A stretch of DNA of 64,000 nucleotides from Methanomassiliicoccus sp. (GTDB lineage Archaea > Thermoplasmatota > Thermoplasmata > Methanomassiliicoccales > Methanomassiliicoccaceae). Position 1 is the stretch's first letter, and each line of letters starts with the position of its first letter. The translations under genes were made by a program, and so were the position numbers. The notes beneath the pieces were generated by a model that worked only from the letters and a program-made list of their open reading frames with translations, was not told the DNA's origin and searched no databases. Below are positions 16,983 through 26,500 of the stretch, in pieces. The stretch is from the NCBI GenBank assembly GCA_012719175.1, contig JAAYAX010000015.1, forward strand, positions 1 through 64,000, in the 5' to 3' direction.

Positions 16983-17585
16983 ATGCCGGGGGCCAAGAAG
17001 AAAGTTCAACCGTCCAAGTTCCTGCAGACCGCCATGACCTTGTTCGTAGAGAAAGGGTTCTCACAGGTCACCATGGCCCAAGTCGCCAAGGCCTCGGGGG
17101 CAACCGTGGCCGAGCTGAGGTCCCACTACGATACCAAGGAGGAGCTGTTGATAGCCGCCTTCCGCGTAGGCCACAGGAAGATGGAGGAGAGGCTTCGCAC
17201 CATCATTAGCGGTGACCTCGACGCCCATATCGGCCAGATGTTCGACGCCTGCCTTGACGGGCTCATGCCCTTCGGGCCCGAGATACACCTCAACCTCCTA
17301 CTCCAGGCTACCAAGGACAGGACGCTTATGGAGATCGTGAGGCGTACCTCCCGCAACGTCAACTTCGCCGTCAAGGCCTATCTCGCACAGATGGTATCTC
17401 TGAGCATCATAGATGAGGTCAAGGATGTGGAGAAGGTCAACGAGGAGCTGGTGGCCTCTCTGGTGGAGAAGGTCGCCGGGGTGATGGAAGGAAAGGACCT
17501 CACTGAGATCAAGAAGGCCTGGGTAGCTCACGGAAAAAAGATGTTGAACCCCTCCTACAAGACCACCGTTCCTGCGCTGGACTGA
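16983..17585 (+). CDS. TetR-family transcription regulator
   Basis: A 200-residue protein. The N-terminal ~50 residues are a TetR helix-turn-helix (AMTLFVEKGFSQVTMAQVAKASGATVAEL, then YDTKEELLIAAF). The rest is a helical ligand-binding domain with no recognisable ligand. The usual tyrosine-phenylalanine ending of the DNA-binding domain (LYYHF) is replaced by RSHY, so it is somewhat divergent. It could repress the DUF998 gene or itself; no dyad was identified with confidence. Confidence 0.85.
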   Translation: MPGAKKKVQPSKFLQTAMTLFVEKGFSQVTMAQVAKASGATVAELRSHYDTKEELLIAAFRVGHRKMEERLRTIISGDLDAHIGQMFDACLDGLMPFGPEIHLNLLLQATKDRTLMEIVRRTSRNVNFAVKAYLAQMVSLSIIDEVKDVEKVNEELVASLVEKVAGVMEGKDLTEIKKAWVAHGKKMLNPSYKTTVPALD

Positions 17586-17628
17586 GTTCCCCCTAGGCAT
17601 ATGGCCTTACATGGGGAAATAAGGAAAA

Positions 17629-17662
17629 CCGGCCTCCGCCGGAAAAAATAGAAAAAAAGTTC
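17629..17662 (-). terminator. Terminator of the PNPOx-like gene
   Basis: Read on the minus strand, the DNA after the stop has two T-runs (17643-17659 as their complement) followed by a CCGGC/GCCGG hairpin at 17629-17642 and more T. T-runs alone suffice for archaeal termination. The hairpin may also serve the TetR gene arriving from the other side. Confidence 0.55.
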
Positions 17663-17669
17663 GGTGCTC

Positions 17670-18080
17670 TCACACCATCTTCTGGCCGGCGTCGTAGGTG
17701 GGGCTCTCGTTCCACACCTCTTCGACCTTGAGAAGCCACAAGCCCTTGAGCTCGAACTTCATCTTCTTGAAGGCCTCAGACATCTGGTCGAAGATAGGTC
17801 CCGAGGTCAGGTGGTCCGCGACCGACGCCTTTACCTCGTAGGACTTGAAGCCCTTGGACACCAGGACGGACACTTTCGAGCCCTTCTCCTTCGCCAGGCT
17901 CAGGTTCTCGCTGGTCTTCTTCATGAAGATCTCGCCGATGAACACGGTCTCAGGGTTAATGGCCCCAGCCCCACCGACGTTGATGAGATGAACGTCCCCG
18001 TTTGCTGCTGCTGTTCCCAATACCTTGGCCGCGGTCTGCTCGTTCATCAGACCGAAGACTTCCTCGGGTAATGCTACCAT
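17670..18080 (-). CDS. Pyridoxamine 5'-phosphate oxidase-family protein
   Basis: A 136-residue split-barrel protein of the PNPOx-like flavin-binding group (AANGDVHLINVGGAGAINPETVFIGE is the N-terminal barrel, KGSKVSVLVSKGFKSYEVKASV the core). These small members bind FMN, F420 or heme in different branches; the cofactor here is unknown. It diverges from the cysteine-rich winged-helix gene and shares its regulatory region, so it may be that regulator's target. Confidence 0.8.
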   Translation of the reverse strand: MVALPEEVFGLMNEQTAAKVLGTAAANGDVHLINVGGAGAINPETVFIGEIFMKKTSENLSLAKEKGSKVSVLVSKGFKSYEVKASVADHLTSGPIFDQMSEAFKKMKFELKGLWLLKVEEVWNESPTYDAGQKMV

Positions 18081-18093
18081 TTTTTCACCGTCG

Positions 18094-18147
18094 CTTGAAT
18101 GACGTCACAATACTTTAATATTCTGAAATAATACTTTTCTATTCAAG
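18094..18147. promoter_or_regulatory. Patterned divergent regulatory region
   Basis: Within 54 bp lie an inverted repeat CTTGAAT (18094-18100)/ATTCAAG (18141-18147), a perfect palindrome TGACGTCA (18100-18107), and a direct repeat AATACTTT (18109-18116 and 18130-18137) spaced 21 bp, two helical turns. TTTAATATT between them can serve as TATA element. It separates the PNPOx-like gene and the winged-helix regulator gene. Confidence 0.55.
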
Positions 18148-18151
18148 TGAC

Positions 18152-18931
18152 ATGACCGAAGAGCAGATGATACAAGAGATCCGCTCCCTGAGGAGCGAGG
18201 TGGACACGCTAGGCGACCACATGCTAAGCATAAGGTATGAGGACATCAGGAGCGTCTTCATAGAGCAGTTAAGGCTAGCTTTGGGTGAGGAAGGCAGGAG
18301 ATCCTTCCGCGATGAAGCGACACAGCTCCGCAGCTCCTCAGCATGCCAGAACAAGAACCGGTGCTTCTCCTCGCTGAGCGAGACCGTGGAGTCGGCCGCG
18401 GACAGGTTCATGGCTGGTGATGTCCAGGGTGCTGAGGGGATGATCGATGAGCTGGAGAGGATGGTCTCCGGCGAGTGCTCCCCCTGCACGGACGGCGCCT
18501 GCTCCAAGGACGCAGTGGAGACGCTACATCGGGTCAAGGTCATCCTTTCCATCCATCAGAACATCACGAACCGTTTGGGACATCTTAGCGCGGAAGTTCT
18601 CCCGCCGGTATCATCGTCAGAGGTCGCTCCGGAGCACGCGGAGGAGGTGCTGGCCCCCCTGGCCAACGCCTGGAGGGTCAAGGTGCTTAGGGTGTTGCGT
18701 TCCGGTGAGCGCAGCCTGACCGATCTGGGGAGGTCGGTGAGCCTGCGCACCGGGCATCTCCAGTTCCACCTCCGTGCCCTCATGGAGGCCGGTTATGTCA
18801 GGGCGGACCGCCGCAGGCACCTCTATTACATCACGACCCGCGGGCGCATGGCCCTGCAGGGCGTCGAGGACCTCGCCTCCCGGCTGGGTCCGCAAACTAA
18901 GGACACTGATCTCTTGGCGAACGATGAATGA
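18152..18931 (+). CDS. Cysteine-rich winged-helix (ArsR-like) regulator
   Basis: A 259-residue protein. The C-terminal third is a winged helix (VLAPLANAWRVKVLRVLRSGERSLTDLGRSV, then HLQFHLRALMEAGYV and a wing DRRRHLYYITTRG). The N-terminal 150 residues are helical and hold a cysteine cluster: SACQNKNRC near residue 66 and GECSPCTDGAC near residue 110, five cysteines in CxxxxxC and CxxCxxxxC spacing. That arrangement could bind metal or an iron-sulfur cluster, or form disulfides. A redox- or metal-sensing regulator is inferred. It diverges from a flavin-type PNPOx gene. Confidence 0.8.
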   Translation: MTEEQMIQEIRSLRSEVDTLGDHMLSIRYEDIRSVFIEQLRLALGEEGRRSFRDEATQLRSSSACQNKNRCFSSLSETVESAADRFMAGDVQGAEGMIDELERMVSGECSPCTDGACSKDAVETLHRVKVILSIHQNITNRLGHLSAEVLPPVSSSEVAPEHAEEVLAPLANAWRVKVLRVLRSGERSLTDLGRSVSLRTGHLQFHLRALMEAGYVRADRRRHLYYITTRGRMALQGVEDLASRLGPQTKDTDLLANDE

Positions 18932-19016
18932 GGGCGTTCGTTCGTCCCTACCTCCTTCGTGACAGAAAAGTTTCATAACCTCACATGGAGTTATTAACGG
19001 GGTAAAGGTGAGCGGA

Positions 19017-19439
19017 ATGGGCGGGAAATCGAAGGGAAGTGAAGGAGGACCTTGCAGGATTGCGTTCGCATCGGAGGGCAGGACGTTGGAGGATAGGATA
19101 TCCAACTCGTTGGCTGGAGCTCCTTACTTCGTAATAGCTGAGGGAAGCCCCGAAAATCTCTCGGTCGTGAAGAACAGCGCCAAAGGCCTCGGGTCGGCAG
19201 CGGGGGAGGAGGCTGCCAAGATCCTCCTGAAGGAGAAGATCACTATTCTTGTTACTGGCAACATCGGTCCGGCCGCGGCTCGAGCGCTCGAGGCGGGAAA
19301 TGTTGTCGTCCATGCAGGCTGCTCCGGCAACATCTCTGAGGCGATACAGAAATGTCTATCGGGAAAGCTGATCGAGACCAAGGGAGCGAGCTACACTGGG
19401 TGCCTGGAAAGCCCGGGGACCGCGAAGGCCAAACAGTGA
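19017..19439 (+). CDS. NifX/NifB-type dinitrogenase cofactor-domain protein
   Basis: A 140-residue protein of the dinitrogenase iron-molybdenum-cofactor (NifX-like) family: RIAFASEGRTLEDRIS start, APYFVIAE, then AAKILLKEKITILVTGNIGPAAARALEAG. Members bind Fe-S or Fe-Mo clusters in transit. Three cysteines (in GPCR, AGCSG, TGCLE) are present. No nitrogenase gene is near, so a general cluster-handling or regulatory role is more likely. The ATG at 19017 has GGTGA at 19007-19011; an upstream GTG at 19008 is less likely. Confidence 0.85.
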   Translation: MGGKSKGSEGGPCRIAFASEGRTLEDRISNSLAGAPYFVIAEGSPENLSVVKNSAKGLGSAAGEEAAKILLKEKITILVTGNIGPAAARALEAGNVVVHAGCSGNISEAIQKCLSGKLIETKGASYTGCLESPGTAKAKQ

Positions 19440-19503
19440 TCTCTCGATCGGGCACGGGTATTCCCAGCGAGCGCCGGAAGTGACAAGCGTGACGGCAAGC
19501 GGC

Positions 19504-19866
19504 CTAGCCGTCGTTCTGGATGCCTATGGTCTCGAGCGAGGCCGCCTTCAGGGAGCCTTCACGGAGCTGCTCGAGAACGTTGCGAACGCTTCCTTCGGCA
19601 CCGGACAGCACCCTGATGCCTAGCTCCTGGCACTGCACCGCGGCCTTGGAGCCCAGATGGTGGACGATTATTGTGTCCGCTCCGATCCCCTTCAGCAGTT
19701 CCGGGGGTGTGAGCCTCCCACCCATGTGATCGCTGGTGTTGTCGATCACCGTGAGGTGCCCGCTCTCCAGGTTGGCGATGGTGTAGGTGGGCGCCTTCCC
19801 AAAGTGCTCGAACAGCCTATCTTCCAGACCCTTATTCCCCTGCGTCGGTATGGCTACAATGATCAT
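19504..19866 (-). CDS. NifX-like dinitrogenase cofactor-domain protein, second copy
   Basis: A 120-residue single-domain NifX-like protein: MIIVAIPTQGNKGLEDRLFEHF, then APTYTIANLESG and GADTIIVHHLGSKAAVQ. It differs in length and cysteine content from the convergent copy ending at 19439 (one cysteine only). The two genes point at each other with a 64-bp gap. Such pairs are common in methanogens without nif genes. Substrate unknown. Confidence 0.85.
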   Translation of the reverse strand: MIIVAIPTQGNKGLEDRLFEHFGKAPTYTIANLESGHLTVIDNTSDHMGGRLTPPELLKGIGADTIIVHHLGSKAAVQCQELGIRVLSGAEGSVRNVLEQLREGSLKAASLETIGIQNDG

Positions 19867-19972
19867 CGATTCACCTCATCCCGATGAGAGTGGCCTGCTG
19901 CAGGCGCATGCATCGGCTATACCATTCACAAGGGAACTGAGGGGTATTAGACTTGTTCCGAATATGTTCGGC

Positions 19973-20599
19973 CTACCGGTTCTCCAGGTAGTCCTCGATT
20001 ATCGCCTTCTCGGCCCTTTTCAAGATCTCCCCCAGTGTGGACGGGCGCACTTTCATCTTCTTGGCCAGTCCTTCCAGATAGATCCGCTTAGGTATCTCGT
20101 AGTATCCCTCCTTGACCGCTGTCCTGAGCACTTCCTCCTGTCGTTTGGTGAGCAGGTTGGACTCGCGTATCGCCCTTATCCACTCCACCTCCGTCTCGCA
20201 CCCGGCATCCCTCAGGGACTTGACCAGGGAGAGGAGAGAGCCCTCCATACCGGTGACCAGCTTCCATCGCACCTTCCCCTCACCCATGCTGTACGCGGAC
20301 ATCAAGAAGCAGTCCGAGGCCGCCAGGGCCTGGCTTGCACAGCAGCTGTGGTTGATCACTGAGGCGGAGATGCGGCCGTCATCGGTCCGGTGTACCTCCA
20401 CCCTATCCACCGACGGATGTGTTCTTATCTTCTCTATCAGGCCTTCATTGTCTTCATCGTCATCGAACTCGATCAGGCCGCGACCGCCCTTGCTGCCATA
20501 GGGGAGGCAGGTGCGGAACTGGACGCTCTTGTCACCGCTTGTCCCCAGCGACGAGACCCAGGTGTCCGGAGGTCGGACGACGATTGATGCTTCCATCAT
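19973..20599 (-). CDS. HTH_10-family regulator (bacterio-opsin-activator type)
   Basis: A 208-residue protein. The last ~60 residues are an HTH_10 DNA-binding domain (LTKRQEEVLRTAVKEGYYEIPKRI, then LAKKMKVRPSTLGEILKRAE), the hallmark of archaeal BAT-like regulators. The N-terminal ~140 residues form a sensor part with HSCCASQ and SDC cysteines but no named domain. The start is MM at 20599; a longer frame to 20692 would overlap the antiporter gene by 4 bp and adds non-conserved residues. It lies downstream of the Kef-type antiporter on the same strand. Confidence 0.8.
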   Translation of the reverse strand: MMEASIVVRPPDTWVSSLGTSGDKSVQFRTCLPYGSKGGRGLIEFDDDEDNEGLIEKIRTHPSVDRVEVHRTDDGRISASVINHSCCASQALAASDCFLMSAYSMGEGKVRWKLVTGMEGSLLSLVKSLRDAGCETEVEWIRAIRESNLLTKRQEEVLRTAVKEGYYEIPKRIYLEGLAKKMKVRPSTLGEILKRAEKAIIEDYLENR

Positions 20600-20688
20600 G
20601 ATAGCCGAATGGAGGTGCACCTTTTCAAACAATGGCCATAAAGCGAACGGAGAGTCGGGGGGGGGACGGACGAACGTTCGTGGTATGA

Positions 20689-22434
20689 TCAAACCATGCC
20701 GCGTTCAAGCCTGCTCTTCAATCCTTCTGAGAACCTAATGTAGCTCTTCCATGTAAGATACAGTACCATGATCCAGGCGCTTATAATGAGGATGAGGCCA
20801 AGGAAGTAACCTCCGCCGACCGCGGCCAGCAGGGGGAGGAAGAGGAATGCTAGCGTGATTATCAAGAACCCGTAGCCAAAGTTGCGGACCATCCGGTAAC
20901 GGGGAGTCCCCTTGTACTGTTCACCGTTCACCGCGCCGGGACCTCCTCCGGTTATGGCATCGGCCATTCGCCCTATGCTCAGGAGGGTGTTGAGCACTAC
21001 TGGGGTGATGAGGAGCAATACGGTGGTGAAAGTGAGGAACATGGGGATGACGTTGCCGTCGATCACGGCCAGGAACCCTTCTGCCTCCTCGGCGAAGATG
21101 TTTATGACCAGCATCAATGAGATCATCACCACCAGGTCGATCGCTATGAGCACCATCTCTGTACGGGCCTTCTTGCGGGCCTCGGGAATGGCCTCGAAGC
21201 GGTCGCTAACGTCCATCCTGAACGTGCTGACCTTGTTGAAACTGTAAGATAGGGAAGCGGGGATGAGCTTGTCGATCCGGTCGTAGATGCGCATGGAGTT
21301 CTTGGACAGAACAGGCATGACCACCATGGTGATCAATGCCGCGCCGATGATGATGGAGTAGAACTGCCGGTCCACCTGTCCCGCCTCCACGGCCAGTTGG
21401 GTGATTATGAACGCGAACTCTCCCATGGCCACCAGGCTTACCGCCACCTGGAAACTGGACCGCATCTTCATGTTGTTGATGTAGCAGGCCACACTGACGC
21501 TGATGACCTTGCCGATGATGAAAATGATGGCGATGGCGAGGGCCATCAGCAGACCGCCAGTGATCAGGACGGGGTCGATCTGAAGGCCTATGGAGATGAA
21601 GAAGACGGCCATGAACAGCTCCTTCATTGGCTCCACCTTGGACTTGATGATGGTGACGAACGAGGACTGGGAAACGATCAGGCCCATGACGAAGGCCCCG
21701 ATAGCGATGGACAGCCCGATGCTGCTGGAGATGAGCGCCGAAGTGAAGCACAGGGCGATGGCGAACAGGAGTAGGGTCTCCCCTGAGTACTTGTTCCCAA
21801 CCCAATCTAGGAGCCTGGGTATGCAGAGGGCGCCGAGGACGATGATGATGGAGACGAAGAGTACGATCAGAGCTACCATGCCGATGGTGGACTGGATGGT
21901 GGGTGACTCCCCGTTGAGGAGGGGGGCGGCGAGGGTTAGGATCATCACCTGCCCTATGTCCTCCAGCACAGTGATCCCAATGGCAGCCTTGGCCACCTGG
22001 GTTCCCATCATCTTCAAGCTGTGGAGGACGCCCACCACCACGGCGGTACTGGTGCCGGAAATGATAGCTCCCAGGAAGATGGAGGTCACCGGACCGAGGC
22101 CCAGCATCATACCCACAAGGTAACCGACCATCACCATCATGGTCATCTCCATGGTGACCACGATGATGGTGAAGGAGCCTATCCTCCTCATCTCCCTGAG
22201 GTTCAGCTCCATCCCGATGTAGAACATCAGTAGCACGATGCCCAGGTTCGAGAGGAAGAACACGGTGGAGTCCTGCACCGTTATCTCAGGGAAGATGGAG
22301 GGGCCGAGGACGATGCCAGCAACCAGATAGCCTATTATGGTGGGCATCTTCAGCTTCACCAGGACTATGGAGCATATGCCGGCCACCGCCGTTAGGAAGG
22401 TGATGTCCAGTAGTAATCTGGTCTCCGCCTCCAT
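20689..22434 (-). CDS. Kef-type cation/proton antiporter (CPA2)
   Basis: A 581-residue membrane protein. Residues ~1-390 are the twelve-helix Na/H-exchanger domain: GYLVAGIVLGP, FYIGMELN, SGTSTAVVVGVL and the ion-site motif EDIGQV near residue 155. After a cytosolic stretch (~395-440) there are four more hydrophobic segments instead of the usual TrkA-N/RCK nucleotide-binding domain, so this is a KefB-like transporter without the standard regulatory tail. Function: monovalent cation exchange for protons at the plasma membrane; the ion is not determined. Confidence 0.88.
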   Translation of the reverse strand: MEAETRLLLDITFLTAVAGICSIVLVKLKMPTIIGYLVAGIVLGPSIFPEITVQDSTVFFLSNLGIVLLMFYIGMELNLREMRRIGSFTIIVVTMEMTMMVMVGYLVGMMLGLGPVTSIFLGAIISGTSTAVVVGVLHSLKMMGTQVAKAAIGITVLEDIGQVMILTLAAPLLNGESPTIQSTIGMVALIVLFVSIIIVLGALCIPRLLDWVGNKYSGETLLLFAIALCFTSALISSSIGLSIAIGAFVMGLIVSQSSFVTIIKSKVEPMKELFMAVFFISIGLQIDPVLITGGLLMALAIAIIFIIGKVISVSVACYINNMKMRSSFQVAVSLVAMGEFAFIITQLAVEAGQVDRQFYSIIIGAALITMVVMPVLSKNSMRIYDRIDKLIPASLSYSFNKVSTFRMDVSDRFEAIPEARKKARTEMVLIAIDLVVMISLMLVINIFAEEAEGFLAVIDGNVIPMFLTFTTVLLLITPVVLNTLLSIGRMADAITGGGPGAVNGEQYKGTPRYRMVRNFGYGFLIITLAFLFLPLLAAVGGGYFLGLILIISAWIMVLYLTWKSYIRFSEGLKSRLERGMV

Positions 22435-22577
22435 CGATTATCCCAGCTTCTCCATCAACTTCCCCTTCCACCCTGCCAGTCTCCGAAAGGGACGGAACGG
22501 AGCTCCAGGTTCATCATGGAACCGTCCGATGACGGGTCCAGGACCGTTCCCTACCTCCCGAGAATTAGTATAAAACT

Positions 22578-22591
22578 ATTTTAATTAAAAT
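22578..22591. promoter_or_regulatory. AT-rich perfect palindrome in the antiporter/nitroreductase intergenic region
   Basis: ATTTTAATTAAAAT is a perfect 14-bp palindrome, preceded by AGTATAAAAC (22567-22576). The 325-bp gap 22435-22759 holds no gene. A TATA-like CTAAATAA (22720-22727) serves the plus-strand nitroreductase gene; the palindrome region can give a promoter for the antiporter with a ~120-base leader. Confidence 0.4.
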
Positions 22592-22759
22592 ATGTTTCGG
22601 GATGGCAATTGACCGGTGATGATGGACGGGGACCGCGGCGAGTAGGTGCTCGCCCTCCTGAAGCGAATGCCCCGGGTAAGGGTCTGGGGCTGCCGGAGCC
22701 TACATGATGTTCCGTTCGTTCTAAATAAGGCCCGAGCCATGGCAGATAGAGGTGCGGCA

Positions 22760-23548
22760 ATGCAAGAGGAGCTTTATCGCGCGATCTTTGAGCGCCGGTC
22801 CGTACGCAGGTTCGAGGACGTGGAACTTAAGGAGGGGGTTCTGGCCAGATTAAAGACGTTCACCTCCGAGCTGAGGCCGCTGTTCCCAGAGATTCGCACG
22901 GACTTCAGGATCGTGGGACCCGAGGATGTGAAAGGCCTGTTCAAGGTCAAGGCCCCTCACTACTTGGTAGCGTTCTCCGAGAGAAAGGAGGGAGGCGCCG
23001 TTAACGTGGGGTTCATGCTGCAGCAGGTGGACCTACACCTGGTCTCCATAGGCCTGGGTGCCTGCTGGCAGGGAGGTCCGCGGCTGACGCGGAGCTCACG
23101 GGATGGGTCCGACCTGGAGCCGGTGATCATCCTCGCCTTCGGCATACCTCTCAAGGATGAGCGGAGACGGGCCGCGACCGAGTTCGACCGTCGGCCGCTC
23201 TCCGAGATCACCGAGATCGGCGGCCATGAGGACATCCTCGAGGCAGCGAGGCTGGCGCCATCGGCGATGAACAAGCAGCCATGGTTCTTCACCTCCGGGG
23301 AGAACGGTTCCATCAACACCTACGTCATCCATTCGTCCTTAATGGAGCGGATGAACCAGGTTAGTGCGGGGATCGCCCTATGCCACATGTGGCTGGCGGC
23401 GGCCCATCAGGGTTTGGGCGTGGGCTTCGACCGGGAGCCGGACGAGACCCCAGGGCCCAAGGGCTACGATTACGTGGCCACGATGATCGTCAGGCATGCC
23501 ACCGGTGCCCTCGGTCAAGAAGGGGACGGTGCGGGCCCCGTCCGCTAG
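22760..23548 (+). CDS. Nitroreductase-family flavoprotein
   Basis: A 262-residue protein of the TM-type nitroreductase family: the N-terminal RRSVRRFEDVEL, the VDLHLVSIGLGACWQGG helix, and APSAMNKQPWFF, a variant of the usual APSxxNxQPW FMN-site motif, here in the second half. It reduces an unidentified substrate with FMN. Starts exist at 22646 and 22739; GAGGTG at 22749-22754 with a ~6-base spacer supports the ATG at 22760, directly before the conserved EELYRAIFERRS. Confidence 0.82.
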   Translation: MQEELYRAIFERRSVRRFEDVELKEGVLARLKTFTSELRPLFPEIRTDFRIVGPEDVKGLFKVKAPHYLVAFSERKEGGAVNVGFMLQQVDLHLVSIGLGACWQGGPRLTRSSRDGSDLEPVIILAFGIPLKDERRRAATEFDRRPLSEITEIGGHEDILEAARLAPSAMNKQPWFFTSGENGSINTYVIHSSLMERMNQVSAGIALCHMWLAAAHQGLGVGFDREPDETPGPKGYDYVATMIVRHATGALGQEGDGAGPVR

Positions 23549-23582
23549 GGCTCCTCGCGTTCCTCTCGGGCCTGCACTTGGA

Positions 23583-26500
23583 TCAGTTCCAGAACCTTCC
23601 GGGGACCCTTACCTCGACCTTATGCTCATAGCCCGGCACCCTCAGCACGGTGGTGTCACACACTGAGCGCAGGTGCTTCCACAGGTAGGATGAGGCGTAG
23701 TCGTCGACGTCCGCGGGCATGCTATCCAGCAAGCTGCGGGAGCATACCACGATGAGCCTCTCCCGGGCCCGGGAGAAAATGACGTTGGTGCGGTTCAGAT
23801 CGAGGATGAACTCGGCGCTGCCGGTTATGGCCCCGGCATCGCTCTGGGTCCCGGAGACGATTATGGTCTCACACTCCCCGCCTTGAAGCCTTTCCACGGT
23901 GTCGATGAGCTTGAGGTGATACCTGAAGTCCTTTTCCAGCATGCTCCGGAGAAGGCCCCGTTGGGCGCGATGGGGCGTGATGACGGACACGGTGCCGGGG
24001 GGCACCTCGTGCTCCTCCACCCTCCAAGCATCCATGATATCGTGGATAAGCCGGGCTTCGAACAGGTTGCTCTTCCGCGAGCAGGACTCATCGTGTACCA
24101 CCAGGTACACGCCCTTCTCGTGCCACAGGTCTGACAGGGAGGATATCTCTGCGTTCTTGATCTCCTGTTGCTTCCTCGACCTCAGCTTCACACCTTCCAA
24201 CGCATAGACGCCGGAGATGAGGTGGGTGAGCTCGGGGGTGAGGCGATAGGTGACCGTGAGAGCCGACTTCCCTATCGCTCCCGGAGGCGTCCTGTTGCTC
24301 AAGCCGCTGACCGCCTGATAGCAGCTATGATGAGGGGCCAGGGCTGTCACCTGCTCCCTGCTCTCCTCCTCCCAGTCGTGAGAGGTGATAGGTGAGAGCT
24401 GCTTATGATCCCCCACCAGCATTATCTCTCCGTCCTCCGCCAACAGCGTCGCCAGGGCCAGGAAGTCGGGGAACACCATCATGCTGGCCTCATCGATCAT
24501 GAGGCCGTCGGCACACATCGGGCTTGAGCGCTGGAAACGTTCCGCCATCTTCAGCAGCTCTCCCACCGTGCCGCAGAGGACCACATCCCCCCTCTCCATC
24601 TCTTCGCGGACCTTCATGTCATCCCAGGTCCCCACCTCCCCCTCCTTCGGCAGTGTGTCCCTGCTGACCAGGCGCAGGACCCTGTGGGGCAGGTGCTCTA
24701 GACCTGTCAGGTCCGCCTCCCGTAGGAAGCGCGGGGATGTATCACGGATGCGTGCAGTGAGCTCGTCAACGGCCGTGTGGGTGTTGGCCGAGAGCAGGAA
24801 CAGCTTCCTCCTAGGCCTGGCGGCGAGGCGGGCGAGCACGGCCGCGGCGGCGGTGTTAGTCTTGCCGGTACCCGGCGGCCCCAAGAGGAGCTGCACGGTG
24901 CATTCGAGGCCGTCCATGCACGAGCGCAGTTGCACCTCGTCCAGACCATGTCCGTTCAGGTCCATGGTGGCGAGCACCGTCTGCAACCCAGCGAGAGTGG
25001 TATCGTTCATCCTCTCCCTCACAGGCACGGTGGGCCCCTGGGGATCGAACCAGCGGACTATGGGCGAAGCGCCGTGATCGTTGAGCCAGGCATCGACCCG
25101 GGCCCTGGCGTAGTTTGACAGGCTCTCTCCAACCAGCACCAGGTCGCCATCCTTCAGGTCCCTGCCGAAGGAGGGGAGAATGTACCGGCCTCTGACGGGA
25201 TCGGACCGGCCGCTCCTGACGATGGCCGCCTGGAAGGCCCCCCTCTCGCGGTCTAGCACCTTCACCGTGGCGGTGACCCCTAGGCTGAGGAGCTCCCTGA
25301 TGGTCTGGCTCCTCTCCACGTTCCCGGAGTATGGAGCGAGGCGCACGAAGCTGCCCTCGTCCAGGGTACAGGAGGCAAAGTAGGTCTGGGGATCGAGGCC
25401 GAAGAGCTCCAGGTCCACCTCCCCGCCCACATGTTCCTGGTCATGCTCCTCGTACCTGAACAGCCCCCGGAGTGGAAGGGCGGAGCCGTCGGCCACTCGC
25501 GCGGACGGCGACCTGAGGGAGTCGATGAGCCATGCCGCCCTTTTCACGTGATGGTCCAGTCTCAGGAAGTCCAGGCTGGCCTCGACGATGTCGTATCGGG
25601 AGGTGAAGTGTGTTCCGATATGCCTCAGCTCCCCCAGCGGGATAGGGGGCTTCTCGATGTGGTTGTTCGTGTACATTCTCTCCTCGATCCATCGGAGCGC
25701 CTGGCACTTGGCCAGGAGGAAAGCGGAGATCGTGGGCGCGGTCCCCCCGCGACGGTAGTCCTCCAGGGCCCGGGGCAGCAGGTTGTCCTTCCCCACCCTC
25801 CGCGGCAGGGCATCCCACATCGCATACCAGTAGGGGGCGTTGACGTCGGAGCTGTAGTAGGTGCGGACCTCGAAGAAGCCGCTCTGAGCCCCCGGGGCAT
25901 CGCGGTCGCACCACTCCCCCTCAGGGTCCATGGCCAGTGCCGTGCGGAAGTCGAAGATGTCCCGACGCATCACATACGAAAGGTCCGTGGCCCTTCCGTT
26001 GACCGTTCTCGTCCAATGGAAGCGCGAGGAGCCGAACCAGCGCGCGGAGGTGGCGATGACCGGGCTGAGGCCGGTATATCCCACCGTGAACTTGTGCCTG
26101 ATCTCGTCCACCAGGGGAGTGTAGATCGTCTGCTCCAGGTCCGCACGGCACTCCGCCCGGCATCCCAGAAGCTCAGTGAGATGATGCAGCAACGGGCCAC
26201 CGCAGCGGTTGCAAGCGTCGATAAGGTGCCCCATGTCGCCCTGGGACCAGGTGTAGAGGTGCATGGGCCTCCATCCGCTACCGCCGGCCCGCACGATGGC
26301 GTCGACCAGCTCATCGAAGAAGCCACTGATCATCTCCCTCTCGGCCCTGTCGTCCTCGCCTACATCGCCGGTCCAGGCGCTCATGACCAGACGGACGACC
26401 TCCTGAGACCTCATGGCCGGCCCGTCCTCCTCCTTGCCTATGACCTCCTTGAGCTGGGGGTCGGGGGTGCGGTCACCGTCAATGGGGGTCAGAAGGGACC

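Noticed and set aside
19958-19971. CCGAA-TATG-TTCGG inverted repeat just after the HTH_10 gene.
   Set aside because: Only five base pairs and no T-run behind it on the relevant strand; too weak to call a terminator.
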